From Myxococcus qinghaiensis (lineage in GTDB: Bacteria > Myxococcota > Myxococcia > Myxococcales > Myxococcaceae): DNA of 64,000 bases. The DNA lies in NCBI RefSeq assembly GCF_024198215.1, contig NZ_JAKCFA010000034.1, positions 40,341 through 104,340 of the forward strand, written 5' to 3'. The translations under genes and the position numbers were made by a program. Position 1 is the first letter of the stretch. Each line of letters opens with the position of its first letter. This document shows, piece after piece, positions 53,208 to 62,155 of this stretch. Below the pieces are notes generated by a model, which searched no databases, was not told the DNA's origin, and was given only the letters and a program-made list of their open reading frames with translations.

Positions 53208-55475
53208 GTGAGCAGACCCTCCGTGGGTGCCTCCATGTCCGTGCGTGTCCTGGCAGTGCTGTCGACATGTCTTCTCGCGTGGTGCCTGCCCTGCGTCGCC
53301 CTGGCGCAAGAGGCCGACGCGCGTCCGGAGCCCCCACCGACTGTCGAGCCTTCCCGTGAGCCGGACGACACGGAAGCCACCCGCACCCTCCACGCGGAGC
53401 AAGACAGCGCGTCCTCAGCAAACCCGGGCAAGGCCACCACCACCGAGGTCTCGCAAGACAACCCCAGCCCCACCGCGGACGCGCCGCTCCCCCCGGAATC
53501 ACAGCCCACGGGGAACACGGTGGTCAAAGGCACGAGGACCCCGCGAAGCGCCTCGGAAGTCACGCTCGGCCGAGACATCCTGGACGCGGCCCCGCGCAGC
53601 AGCGCCGTCGACCTGTTGCGCGCCGTCCCGGGGATGGTCGCCTCGCAGCACAGCGGTGAAGGCAAGGCCCACCAGCTCTTCCTGCGCGGCTTCGATGCAC
53701 TGCACGGCCAGGATGTGGAGCTGGACGTCGCGGGCCTGCCGGTGAACGAGGTGAGCCACATCCACGCGTTGGGCTACGCGGACACCAACTTCGTCATCCC
53801 GGAGGTCGTCCAGTCGATTGAAGTCACGGAGGGCTCGTATCGCGCGTCGCAGGGTGACTTCGCGGTCGCCGGCACGGTGCGGATGGACCTGGGTGTGAAG
53901 GAGCAGGGCGTCCACTTCGCGGGCACGCTGGGGCAGTACCGTCAGCGTCGCCTCGTGGCCACGGTGCGACCGGGAGACGACCCGGGAACCTTCGCGGCGG
54001 TGGAGCTCGGCGAGGGCAAGGGCTACGGCTCGCAGCGAGGCCATGGCCGGGCGTCACTGCTCGCGCAGGCGACGGCGCGACTCGGAGACGGGCTCACCGT
54101 GCGAGCGCTCGGCGGCAGCTACGTCACGCGCTTCGACTCGCCGGGAGTCGTGCGAGAGGACGACCTGCTCACGGGCAGCAGCGACTTCTTCTCCGCGTCC
54201 ACGCCGCGCCAGGGCGGCACGGTGTCGCGGCACCAGCTCCTGCTCGGAGTGGACCTCCCACGAGCAGGCAAGGGCCGCACGAAGCTGGAGCTCTTCGGCG
54301 TCATCTCCGACCTGCGCCTGCGCAACAACTTCACGGGCTATCGGGTGGACGACCGGGGCGACGGCCTGGAGCAGACGAATGACGCCACGGTGCTGGGAGC
54401 GCGAGCGGAGCACCGTCGCAACGTGACGGCGTTCGGCCGCCCCGTGACACTGGAACTCGGCCTGGGCGCCCGGCGGGACGGAGTGGAGCAGTCGCAGCGT
54501 CGCTATCGCGAGTCGGACGGCACGTTCTTCTCCGACGAAATCGACGCGCGCTTCACGCAGACGAACGTCTGGGGCTGGGCGGAAGGAAGGATGTCGCTCG
54601 GCCGATGGGCGCTCCGATTGGGCGGCCGAGCGGACGCGCTGGGCGTGGAGGTCTTCGACGCGCTCGCGTTCCGGGACCCACGTTTCTACGACGGGCAGGG
54701 CTACTCGCGCAGTGCCTTCGGCGTGCACCTGGGCGCGAAGGCGGGCCTGGAGTACGCGCTGTCCGACAACGCGGAGGCCTGGAGATTGTTCGCCAGCTAT
54801 GGCGACGGCTTCCGTTCTCCCCAGGCGCGCAGCCTGTCCGAAGGAGAGCGAGCCCCCTTCGTCTCCGTGCACGGCGCGGAAGTCGGAGCGAGGAAGGACG
54901 GCGAGCGCTGGGCCGTGCAGCTCAGCGCCTTCGGCTCGCAGGTGGAGAACGACTTCTTCTTCGACCACACCGTGGGCACCACCGTGTACACGGGAGAGAC
55001 GCTGCGCTCGGGAGTGACGGCGTCGCTCCAGGCGCGTCCCCTGCCCGGCTTCGTCGCGGCGCTGAGCGGCACCGTGGCGCACGCCTACGTGACGGCGACG
55101 GACACGCTCTTGCCCTACTTCGCGCCGCTCGTCGCCAGAGCGGATGTGGGCTGGGAGCGACCGGTGGAGTGGCTGGGAGGCGAAGGCTCCGTGTTCTCCA
55201 TCGGCACGGGCCTGACGTTCCTGGGTCCACGTCCCCTGCCCTTTGACGAGCGCAGCCAGGCGGTGTTCCTCGCGGACGCTGAAATGGCACTGCGTCGAGG
55301 GGAGCTGGGCTTGCGGCTGGAGGTGAGAAACCTCCTCGACTCGCGCTGGAGGGACGGCGAGTTCGTCTACAGCTCGCGCTTCAACCCGAGCGCACCGGCC
55401 AGCCTCGTGCCGGCCAGACATTTCACCGCGGGGTCGCCTCGGATGGCCTCGCTCACCTTGGAGGTCCATCTATGA
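53208..55475 (+). CDS. TonB-dependent outer-membrane receptor
   Basis: A receptor of about 755 residues. GTG 53208 is preferred because a weak GAGGG site lies upstream; ATG 53235 would also give a signal peptide (VLAVLSTCLLAWCLPCVALAQ). An acidic, Pro/Ser-rich N-terminal extension (about 40-120) precedes the plug, which has TRTPRSASEVTLGRDIL, VDLLRAVPGMVASQHSGEGKAHQ and VSHIHALGYADTNFVIPEVV, rich in histidines. The C-terminal beta-barrel ends in MASLTLEVHL with a terminal aromatic/hydrophobic pattern. The HSGEGKAHQLFLRGFDALHGQD / SHIHALGYADT signature recurs in a widespread receptor group of unknown ligand. Overlaps the next lipoprotein gene by four bases. Confidence 0.85.
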   Translation: MSRPSVGASMSVRVLAVLSTCLLAWCLPCVALAQEADARPEPPPTVEPSREPDDTEATRTLHAEQDSASSANPGKATTTEVSQDNPSPTADAPLPPESQPTGNTVVKGTRTPRSASEVTLGRDILDAAPRSSAVDLLRAVPGMVASQHSGEGKAHQLFLRGFDALHGQDVELDVAGLPVNEVSHIHALGYADTNFVIPEVVQSIEVTEGSYRASQGDFAVAGTVRMDLGVKEQGVHFAGTLGQYRQRRLVATVRPGDDPGTFAAVELGEGKGYGSQRGHGRASLLAQATARLGDGLTVRALGGSYVTRFDSPGVVREDDLLTGSSDFFSASTPRQGGTVSRHQLLLGVDLPRAGKGRTKLELFGVISDLRLRNNFTGYRVDDRGDGLEQTNDATVLGARAEHRRNVTAFGRPVTLELGLGARRDGVEQSQRRYRESDGTFFSDEIDARFTQTNVWGWAEGRMSLGRWALRLGGRADALGVEVFDALAFRDPRFYDGQGYSRSAFGVHLGAKAGLEYALSDNAEAWRLFASYGDGFRSPQARSLSEGERAPFVSVHGAEVGARKDGERWAVQLSAFGSQVENDFFFDHTVGTTVYTGETLRSGVTASLQARPLPGFVAALSGTVAHAYVTATDTLLPYFAPLVARADVGWERPVEWLGGEGSVFSIGTGLTFLGPRPLPFDERSQAVFLADAEMALRRGELGLRLEVRNLLDSRWRDGEFVYSSRFNPSAPASLVPARHFTAGSPRMASLTLEVHL

Positions 55476-56242
55476 AGCTCGGACACCTGTTGAAAGGCGC
55501 GGTGGCCGTGGCCGCCGCGTCATCCCTCTCATTCGGCTGTGGCAGCGAAGCGGAGCGGCGCGCCTTCCCCGTGGAGGTGACAGCCGCGACGCTGTCGGAG
55601 GAGCGCAACGAGCGAGGCTGGCGAATCGCCCTCGACTCCGCGCACGTCTCCGTGGGCCCTGTGCGTTTCTTCGAAGGCCGCGTGTTGCTGTCGAACCGCG
55701 CCACGCCGCGCTTCTTCGACTGGTACTCGATCATCGGAGGCACGGCACACGCGCACCCGGGCCACTACGTGCCAGGCGACGCGCTGGGCGAGCTGCTGGA
55801 GACGCACACGGTGGACCTGCTCGGCGGAGTCAGCGCCCTGGGCACGGCGAGCGCGGTGACGGGAGAGTACGGCTCACTGGAGCTGACGCTCGCGACGCCC
55901 ACGGAGGCGCAGGGCGCACTGCAAGGGCACGCGGTGCGAGTGGTCGGCACGGCGACGAATCCGGATGGAGGCCAGGTGCGTTTCGATGTGAACGCGGACC
56001 TGCCCAAGCCGGTGGCCGGCGTGCGCTTCGAGAAGTCCCTGGGGACGGAGGCGGGCCGGGTGCGCATCACCGTGGACCTGAGGAAGTGGCTGGACCGCAT
56101 CGACTTCGCCACCGCGACCGACCCGGACGCGGATGGCGTCTACACCTTCCCCGCCGACAGTCAGGCGCGCAACGCGCTGCTGCGCGGCGTGGAAGACACA
56201 ACCGCCTACGTGGTGACGTGGGAAGAAGGAGCCGTGCAATGA
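55472..56242 (+). CDS. Lipoprotein of the TonB receptor operon, 1
   Basis: A 256-residue lipoprotein (lipobox SLSFGC). Body predicted mostly beta, with HVSVGPVRFFEGRVL, an AHAHPGHYVPGDALGE segment that is His-rich (a possible ligand-binding loop), and repeated beta strands (SLELTLATPTEAQ, QVRFDVNADLPKP). Translationally coupled to the receptor before it and to the second lipoprotein after it. Family not recognised. The AHAHPGH cluster supports a metal or metallophore link. Confidence 0.75.
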   Translation: MKLGHLLKGAVAVAAASSLSFGCGSEAERRAFPVEVTAATLSEERNERGWRIALDSAHVSVGPVRFFEGRVLLSNRATPRFFDWYSIIGGTAHAHPGHYVPGDALGELLETHTVDLLGGVSALGTASAVTGEYGSLELTLATPTEAQGALQGHAVRVVGTATNPDGGQVRFDVNADLPKPVAGVRFEKSLGTEAGRVRITVDLRKWLDRIDFATATDPDADGVYTFPADSQARNALLRGVEDTTAYVVTWEEGAVQ

Positions 56243-57078
56243 AGAACTGGATGCTGGGGTTGTCGTGCCTGGGGCTCGTCGCATGCAGCGACGGCACGGG
56301 CAACGTGACGTTCACCACCTACGGCGAGGACTTCATCGAGAAGGAGATTCCCGCCGCGGTGGGCAACGAGGCGGGCTTCGTCGATGGCTGGACGGTGCGC
56401 TTCGAGAAGTTCGTCGTGGTGCTGAGCGAGGTGAAGGTGGAGTCGCGCGACGAGGTGGCCGCGCAGCAGACGCAGGCCCGCGTATTCGACGTGCACAAGC
56501 CGGGCCCCGTGGTGGTGGAGTCCTTCAAGGACCTGGACGCGAAGGAGTGGGACGAAATCAGCTACGCGATTGCGCCGGTGACGAGCGCGGTGACGGGCAA
56601 CGCGGACGCGGCGGACGTCGAGCGGATGAAGACGGAGGGCCTCAGCGTGCTCGTGGTGGGCACGGCGACGAAGGGCGGCGTGACGAAGGAGTTCGACTGG
56701 GGCTTCAAGACGAACACCCTCTACGAGCGCTGCGAGAGCCCGGAGCTGGGCGCGGGCGTGACGGTGCCCAAGGATGGCGAGGAGACGGTGCAGCTCACCA
56801 TCCACGGCGACCACCTCTTCTTCGACGACCTGCAGTCGCCGGACGCGAAGATGCGCTTCGACGCGATGGCGGCGGCGGACAAGCTGGGAATCGCCGGGGC
56901 TGACGGCGTGGTGACGCTGGAGGAGCTGGCGGCGGTGGACCTCACGGAACTGCCGGCGGAGCAGTACGGCACGGGGGGCGCGGGCAACGTGCGCAACCTG
57001 CGCGACTTCGTCACGGCACTGGTGCGCACGGCCGGCCACTTCCGAGGCGAGGGCGAGTGCTCGCCCAAGGCGCGCTGA
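56239..57078 (+). CDS. Lipoprotein of the TonB receptor operon, 2
   Basis: A 279-residue lipoprotein (GLVAC lipobox). Opens with SDGTGNVTFTTYGEDFIEKEIPAA, then GWTVRFEKFVVVLSEVKVESRDE, TLYERCESPELGAG and a His-containing TIHGDHLFFDDLQSPDAKMRFDAM stretch; the C-terminal part has a calcium-loop-like DKLGIAGADGVVTLEEL that resembles an EF-hand-type loop. Ends with GECSPKAR. Family not recognised. ATGA overlap with lipoprotein 1. The unit ends with a strong hairpin. Confidence 0.75.
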   Translation: MKNWMLGLSCLGLVACSDGTGNVTFTTYGEDFIEKEIPAAVGNEAGFVDGWTVRFEKFVVVLSEVKVESRDEVAAQQTQARVFDVHKPGPVVVESFKDLDAKEWDEISYAIAPVTSAVTGNADAADVERMKTEGLSVLVVGTATKGGVTKEFDWGFKTNTLYERCESPELGAGVTVPKDGEETVQLTIHGDHLFFDDLQSPDAKMRFDAMAAADKLGIAGADGVVTLEELAAVDLTELPAEQYGTGGAGNVRNLRDFVTALVRTAGHFRGEGECSPKAR

Positions 57079-57088
57079 GCTGAGCTTC

Positions 57089-57135
57089 CGTCATTCCATC
57101 TCCGGTGCGCTGGTCCGGCCGGAGATGGGATGACG
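57089..57135. terminator. Strong hairpin closing the TonB operon
   Basis: Arms 57089-57105 and 57119-57135 are 17 bases each and pair throughout with a single G-U, around a 13-base loop. It lies 11 bases after the last lipoprotein stop, between convergent genes, and is the clearest terminator in the window. Confidence 0.75.
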
Positions 57136-57153
57136 CCCTTGCGAAAACGAGCT

Positions 57154-57360
57154 TCAGTGCTTCGAGGGGTCCGGACGTCCACCGCCACTGGACGAGCCAC
57201 CCGGAGGGGTGGACGGCGGGCTCTTGCTGCCTCCGTGGTTCGGGTTCATCTGATTGGAGCGGTTGTCCTGCGCGGACTTCTGCGAGGGGTTGTTGGGATT
57301 CTTCGAGTCGGAGCGCTGGTCATTCGCGCTCGGCGTCTTGCCACTTCCCTTGTTGCCCAT
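57154..57360 (-). CDS. Small hydrophilic Gly/Ser/Asn-rich protein
   Basis: A 68-residue protein starting at MGNKGSGKTP after a GGAGGA site. Composition is Asn/Ser/Gly/Pro/Lys-rich with no hydrophobic segment (SANDQRSDSKNPNN, then GGSSSGGGRPDPSKH), so it is probably disordered. Similar short proteins are widespread in proteobacteria and have no known function. It converges on the hairpin that ends the TonB operon. Confidence 0.6.
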   Translation of the reverse strand: MGNKGSGKTPSANDQRSDSKNPNNPSQKSAQDNRSNQMNPNHGGSKSPPSTPPGGSSSGGGRPDPSKH

Positions 57361-57577
57361 GGGCGAGTCCTCCAGAGGCTCGAGTAAGCAGTGCTCGAGC
57401 GGGACGCACCGTAGAGAGAGGCTCGCGAGGGAGCACTCGACCGGAGGGCTCGCCACGCTGTCCTGAAGCGTACGTCCGCGTGGTGGGTGCCCCGCGTTGC
57501 GGGCCTCCGTTCGCACGTGCGGGGATGGCGATGCGCGCCCGAGTGCCTACCTCCCACCCACGGAGGTGATGGGCGTG

Positions 57578-58000
57578 ATGAGGACAATGACTTATGAGCG
57601 CAGCGGCCGGACGAACACGGCGGCCCAGGCACTGAGGGTGGAGGGGCTCAAGCACCTGTGGGTCCTGGAGCAGGGCGAGGTGTTATCGGAGAGGGACTTG
57701 ACGCCTCAAGAGGCGCGGAGCCTGGCGCCTCTGCTAGAGGAAGCAACGCGGCAGCCGGCGCCCGCGGTGCTGGTCCCCCAGGCGGGAGGGCCGGACGGTC
57801 TCGCGGTGACGCTCGCGTTCGAGGACGAGGAATCCCCTCGGGTGCGACTGGCCGCGGAGCAACTGCCCGCGCGCGGAGCGGGACCCCACTACGACGCGCT
57901 GCTCGGCGAGTTGGACGCGCTGCTGACAAGGGAGCTGCACGTCCGGGCCCCACGGCACGCGCACGTGGTGCTGCCGCACCAACTCCGTCAGGAGGAGTAG
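57578..58000 (+). CDS. Emfourin-like protein
   Basis: A protein of about 140 residues. A GGAGG at 57562-57566 allows GTG 57575, ATG 57578 or ATG 57587 as start. The body has the pattern of emfourin inhibitors: MTYERSG at the start, LTPQEARSLAPLLEEATRQPAP and GLAVTLAFEDEESPRVRLAAEQLP, with YDALLGELDALLTREL near the end. Emfourins inhibit protealysin-like M4 proteases. No protease gene is adjacent, unlike the emfourin-M4 pair at 37.4 kb. Family call moderate. Confidence 0.5.
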   Translation: MRTMTYERSGRTNTAAQALRVEGLKHLWVLEQGEVLSERDLTPQEARSLAPLLEEATRQPAPAVLVPQAGGPDGLAVTLAFEDEESPRVRLAAEQLPARGAGPHYDALLGELDALLTRELHVRAPRHAHVVLPHQLRQEE

Positions 58001-58004
58001 CGCC

Positions 58005-59918
58005 TCACGCGGAGGCGTCGGCGGTGACGGCGCTCTCCAGGGGCAACCGGACGATGAAGGAGGAGCCGGCGTTGGGTCGGCTCTCCACGCGGATGTCGCC
58101 GTGGAGGGCCTCGACAATCTGCCGGACAATCCAGAGGCCCAGACCGAAGCCGCTGTAGTGGCGTTGGGACACGGCGCGCTCGAAGCGCTGGAAGATGCGG
58201 GCCTGGTCCTCGGGAGCGATGCCGATTCCGTGGTCCTTCACGCACAGCCGCGCGAAGTCACCTTCGCGGGTGACCTGGACCTCCACGGGCCGCTGCGCGC
58301 CGTACTTGAAGGCATTGGAGAGCAGGTTGGTGATGACCTGCTCCACGCGTACGCGGTCCCAGGAGCCCACCAGGGGTTCCTCCACCATGAGCCGCAGCGG
58401 GCATCGCGCACCCGCGGCATCCTCCTGGACGCGGGAGACCAGGTCCTGCGTGAGGGAGGACAGGTCCACCGGCTCGCGACGCAGGTCCAACCGCCCCGCG
58501 CGGATGCGAGACACGTCGAGCAACGTCGAGACGAGCTGATGGAGCTGGGTCATGGAGCGCAGCGTGCTCTCGACGCGGCGGTGCACGAGCGACACGGCGC
58601 CCTCGGAGTCCGTCGCGGGAGCCGCGCGAAGGAGGAACTGGAGCTGGAGCTGCACGGAGGTGATGGGCGTGCGCAGCTCATGGCTGGCGATGGAGAGGAA
58701 CTCGTCACGGGCCTGGACGGCCTCGCGCAAATCACGAGCCAGGTCCTCCGCCGCGCGTCGAGCCACCACCAGCCCGGTGACCTCCACGGCCACGGCCATG
58801 ACGCCCTGGATGACTCCGCGCGCATCGCGCCATGGCTGCCAGGTGAAGTCATGGAACCGCTGCTGTCGGGAGAGCGCGGGCGTGACGTAGGGAGAGGTCG
58901 ACGCCAGGGGCACTTCACGTCCGGAGAAGGGCCGCCCTTCGCGGTAGACCTCATCGAGGAGGCTCAGCATGCCCGGGTCCATGGCCGTCTGGACGTCGCG
59001 CAGGGGCTTGCCGATGGCGTCACCGTCGACATCCAGCAGGGCGCGCGCCTGGGGGTTGAGCAGCGAACAGACGTGGTCGGGTCCCTGGAAGACGGCGATG
59101 GCGGCGGGGGTCTGCGTGAAGAGGGACTCCATGCGCTCGCGCTGGGCCTGGGCTTCGCCCAAGGCGGCGTGCTCTCGTTCGAGCAACCGTGAGCGCTCGA
59201 GCTCCAACTGCCGGCGCGACGTCGCATCGCGGAACATCCACACCGCGCCAGGGTCCTCGCCGTCACGGCCCTTGAGCGGAGCGATGCACTCCTCGATGGG
59301 CAGCTCTCCCCCGTCACGTCGCTTCAGGGCGCGGGGCCATTGGGACCAGGTCGCGAGCGGCGTCGGGTGTCGGATGGTGGGGAAGGAGCCGGACTCGGGC
59401 CGGGAGCGCAGCACCTGGGTCAGCGGCGCGCCGATGGCTTCTTGTTCCGGACACTGGAGCAGCTGAGCGGCGGCGGGATTGAGGTAGCGCACGACTCCGT
59501 GGGCATCCGTGGCGAGGACCGCGTCGCCAAGGCTTCGCAGCAGGCGGGCCTCCAGCGGCTCTGCGGCAGGGGCGGCGGCTCCATTCGAACGCCGCCCCGC
59601 CAGGAGGGCGACGAGCCCACCGACGGCGAGGAACAGGACCATCTCCAGGACGGCGGTGGCTGCGGCACTCGCGAAGGTTTGAGAGGCGACGGCGAACGAG
59701 CCCAGCAGCGTGGCCACCCAGGCGGAGCCGGAGCCGCCGACGAGCGCGGCCGCGAGGACCGCGGCGATGGAGAGGAGAACGCCCAGGGACGCGGGAAGGG
59801 GCCCCAGCAGCCATGGGAGGCCCCAGGCGACGCCCGCGCAGAGCACGGCCACGCCGTGTCGAGCCCACACCGGGCGCGTCAAGGCGGACGGACGGATATG
59901 GAGAGCGTGCGCACGCAT
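58005..59918 (-). CDS. PAS-domain sensor histidine kinase
   Basis: A 637-residue membrane kinase. N-terminal hydrophobic segments (LLGPLPASLGVLLSIAAVLAAALVGG and following, residues about 25-105) anchor it. PAS domains at about 130-250 and 265-390 (SLFTQTPAAIAVFQGPDHVC), then HisKA with His413 in IASHELRTPITSV and a HATPase domain with GFGLGLWIVRQIVEALHGDI. No receiver is fused or adjacent, so the partner regulator is elsewhere. ATG 59918 is used; GTG 59957 is possible. Confidence 0.9.
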   Translation of the reverse strand: MRAHALHIRPSALTRPVWARHGVAVLCAGVAWGLPWLLGPLPASLGVLLSIAAVLAAALVGGSGSAWVATLLGSFAVASQTFASAAATAVLEMVLFLAVGGLVALLAGRRSNGAAAPAAEPLEARLLRSLGDAVLATDAHGVVRYLNPAAAQLLQCPEQEAIGAPLTQVLRSRPESGSFPTIRHPTPLATWSQWPRALKRRDGGELPIEECIAPLKGRDGEDPGAVWMFRDATSRRQLELERSRLLEREHAALGEAQAQRERMESLFTQTPAAIAVFQGPDHVCSLLNPQARALLDVDGDAIGKPLRDVQTAMDPGMLSLLDEVYREGRPFSGREVPLASTSPYVTPALSRQQRFHDFTWQPWRDARGVIQGVMAVAVEVTGLVVARRAAEDLARDLREAVQARDEFLSIASHELRTPITSVQLQLQFLLRAAPATDSEGAVSLVHRRVESTLRSMTQLHQLVSTLLDVSRIRAGRLDLRREPVDLSSLTQDLVSRVQEDAAGARCPLRLMVEEPLVGSWDRVRVEQVITNLLSNAFKYGAQRPVEVQVTREGDFARLCVKDHGIGIAPEDQARIFQRFERAVSQRHYSGFGLGLWIVRQIVEALHGDIRVESRPNAGSSFIVRLPLESAVTADASA

Positions 59919-60183
59919 CGGACGGCGTCTCGCTTCCTGGACAAAGGCTTCACACACCGGATGACAGGAGCGGGGGGAGACTCTGGAGCCGACAGTCTGT
60001 CAGTGCTGATCTTCACCTGGACGCGCGGTGAAAGGCAAACATGGGGGAGGCGGGGGATCTGCTTCGGCGCGACTTGTGACAAAGCATGAACAATAAGCAG
60101 ACGAGCAGGCAGCGGTGAGTGGAGGCACGAGCAGGAAGGCAGGTGTGGTTGCCGAGCGCCCTGCGTTCTGTGAAGAGAGAGAC

Positions 60184-60528
60184 ATGACGCGAGTGCGGTT
60201 CTCCGTGCACCGCACGGTGGGAGAGGCGCGGTTGCTGGCGGGAACGCTGGAAGCCGAGGGAATGTCCGTGGAGGTGCGTGGCGAGGCCCTCGTCCCGCTG
60301 AGCGGAGAGATTCCGAGCGGTGAGACGTGGGTGGAGCTATGGCTGATGCCCGGCGACGTGGAGCACGCCCAGGGCGTGGTGGCGGAGCTGAAGAAGGACG
60401 AGGAGGAAGCGTCGCGCACGGTGGAGTGCCCCGGCTGTCGTGAAGAGAACCCCGGCAACTTCGAGCTGTGCTGGAGCTGCGGGGTAGAGCTGCCGAGGGG
60501 CCTTCGGACGAGACTTCGCGCGGTGTGA
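60184..60528 (+). CDS. DUF2007-type protein with C-terminal zinc ribbon
   Basis: A 114-residue protein (MTRVRFSVHRTVGEARLLAG). The DUF2007 fold spans most of it (LLAGTLEAEGMSVEVRGEALVPLSGEIPSGETWVEL... split at strands), and a four-cysteine zinc ribbon closes it: CPGCREENPGNFELCWSC. DUF2007 proteins are small signal-like domains of unknown role. Followed by the TPR gene with 29 bases between, same strand. Confidence 0.7.
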   Translation: MTRVRFSVHRTVGEARLLAGTLEAEGMSVEVRGEALVPLSGEIPSGETWVELWLMPGDVEHAQGVVAELKKDEEEASRTVECPGCREENPGNFELCWSCGVELPRGLRTRLRAV

Positions 60529-60557
60529 GCGGCGACGGCTGCGCGGGGAGACGAGAG

Positions 60558-61568
60558 GTGCGGAGGATGGAAGCCGAGCAGCCAGCGCCCGTAGACGACG
60601 CGCGCGAGGGGCGAGTGGACAACTCCGCCAGACCGTCGCCCAGGCGTCATCGGGGTCTGCGCGGCATGGGGATTGTCTGCGCCGTGGCGGTCCTGCTCCA
60701 CCTCATCCCGCTCCTGTTGCCCAGGAACATGCCGGAGCAGGAGCTGGCCATCGCGCGCGTGACGCAGGGCGTGGAGGCACGGGTGAAGCTGCTGCTGCCG
60801 CTGCGAGCACACCCGAAGGCGACGCCCGCCGAACTGCGTGAAGCAGCGGAACTGCTCCTGGCCGGAGCGCCTGCGGAGGCGCGTGAGCTGGCGCAGGAGG
60901 CGGAGCGACGCGAGCCGGCGGCAGTGGAGACCCAGTTGTTGCTCGCGCGCATCTGCGATGCGGAGCGGATGGAGCGGTGTGTCCGCACCTCGCTGGAGCG
61001 GGCCACGCAGGTGGCACCGGGAGACCCGAGGCCGGAGGTCCTGCGAGCGGAGCTGAGGGAGAAGAGTGGAGACATGGTGGGAGCCGCGGAGGCAATGGGC
61101 GTCGCATATGGCAAGGCGCCGGCGGACCCGCTCATCGGCTTGCGTTATGTGCGGCTCTTGAGCGCGGCCGAGCGCCCGTCGGAGGCCCTGTCTGTGCTCA
61201 CCGCGTTGCAGGGGAAGGTGCCGCGAGCGAGGCTGCTGGTGGAGCAGGGGCTGGTGTTGAGCGCGGACCGGAAGGACACGGAGGCGGTGGCGGTGTTCCG
61301 CAAGGCCACGCAGGAGGACCCGAGGCTCTCGTTGGCGCACTACGAGCTGGGTCTGGCTTTGTTCCGCGTGGGGGACGTGGAGGCCGCGCAGGAAGCCTTG
61401 AGACAGGCGGACCGGTTGGACCTGGCGAGCCCCAAGTCCCTCGCGGCGCTCTGTGCGCTTCAGCTCCAGGCCAGGCTCATCGACGAAGCCCGACTGACGC
61501 GGATGGACCTGGAGCGACGCTTCTCGGGGCGGATGGAGCTGATCCGCCAGTCGTGCAGCATCCCCTGA
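60558..61568 (+). CDS. Single-pass TPR protein
   Basis: A protein of about 336 residues. GTG 60558 is preferred because a GGGGAG site is well placed; ATG 60567 is three codons further. One transmembrane helix (MGIVCAVAVLLHLIPLLLP, about 35-53) then tetratricopeptide repeats: motifs such as AELLLAGAPAEARELAQEAE, GDMVGAAEAMGVAYGKAP, PSEALSVLTALQGKVP, DTEAVAVFRKATQEDPRLSLAHYELGLALFRVGD. TPR arrays mediate protein assembly. Probably in an operon with the DUF2007 gene. Confidence 0.75.
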   Translation: MRRMEAEQPAPVDDAREGRVDNSARPSPRRHRGLRGMGIVCAVAVLLHLIPLLLPRNMPEQELAIARVTQGVEARVKLLLPLRAHPKATPAELREAAELLLAGAPAEARELAQEAERREPAAVETQLLLARICDAERMERCVRTSLERATQVAPGDPRPEVLRAELREKSGDMVGAAEAMGVAYGKAPADPLIGLRYVRLLSAAERPSEALSVLTALQGKVPRARLLVEQGLVLSADRKDTEAVAVFRKATQEDPRLSLAHYELGLALFRVGDVEAAQEALRQADRLDLASPKSLAALCALQLQARLIDEARLTRMDLERRFSGRMELIRQSCSIP

Positions 61569-61586
61569 GCCGATATCTCGAGCCCG

Positions 61587-61886
61587 TTACCGAGGCTCGG
61601 TTCCCCGAATCTGCCGAAGCATCCGAGCGGAGGCCTTGACCTCGGAGTCCACCGCGCCGTCGACACGCTCGGTGCGGACGACGGCCTGGAGGTAGGCAAG
61701 CGCCTCATCGTCGCGCTGTTGCTGGAAGAGGAACTCTCCGAGCGCGAAGCGGGCCCGCGTCAGCAGGATGAGGTCATCCGCGGCAACGGAGGCGTCGATG
61801 GCATCGCCAAGAGCGGACTCCGCCAGCTCGGGTTGCCCGCGAGCGAGGAGGTCTTGAGCCCGCTGGAGGTGTTCCTGGACGTTCAT
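61587..61886 (-). CDS. Small TPR-like protein
   Basis: A 99-residue protein starting at MNVQEHLQRAQDLLARG. Helical repeats fit two TPR motifs (QPELAESALGDAIDASVAADD and LARARFALGEFLFQQQRDDEALAYLQAV, the second written across the turn). It is divergent from slyX and converges with the larger TPR gene. An upstream extension to 61967 lacks a ribosome site. Confidence 0.6.
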   Translation of the reverse strand: MNVQEHLQRAQDLLARGQPELAESALGDAIDASVAADDLILLTRARFALGEFLFQQQRDDEALAYLQAVVRTERVDGAVDSEVKASARMLRQIRGTEPR

Positions 61887-61950
61887 GGCGAGACGGGAGC
61901 GTGTGGCGAGGGGGGACGACGAGGGCTTCTCCAGGGTAAGGGTAGGCCCC

Positions 61951-62151
61951 ATGGACGAGAAGCGCATCGCCGAGCTGGAGATTCGCTACATGCAGCAGCA
62001 GGAGACGCTGCAGGAGCTGAGCGACGTGCTCTATCAGCAGCAGCGTGTCATCGAGGCGCTGCGGGTGGAGCTGGACATGCTGAAGAAGAAGCTGGAGGCG
62101 GAGCCCGGGCTGGTGGATTCCCGGCAGCACGAGCGTCCGCCCCACTACTGA
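61951..62151 (+). CDS. slyX: SlyX family protein
   Basis: A 66-residue protein starting at MDEKRIAELEIRYMQQ. The whole length is one amphipathic, charged coiled coil (ETLQELSDVLYQQQRVIEALRVEL then KKKLEAEPG), with the family's short tail ending RPPHY. SlyX proteins are conserved short coiled coils near slyD in enterobacteria, function not settled. It converges on the beta-barrel protein gene with four bases between. Confidence 0.8.
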   Translation: MDEKRIAELEIRYMQQQETLQELSDVLYQQQRVIEALRVELDMLKKKLEAEPGLVDSRQHERPPHY

Positions 62152-62155
62152 GGCC

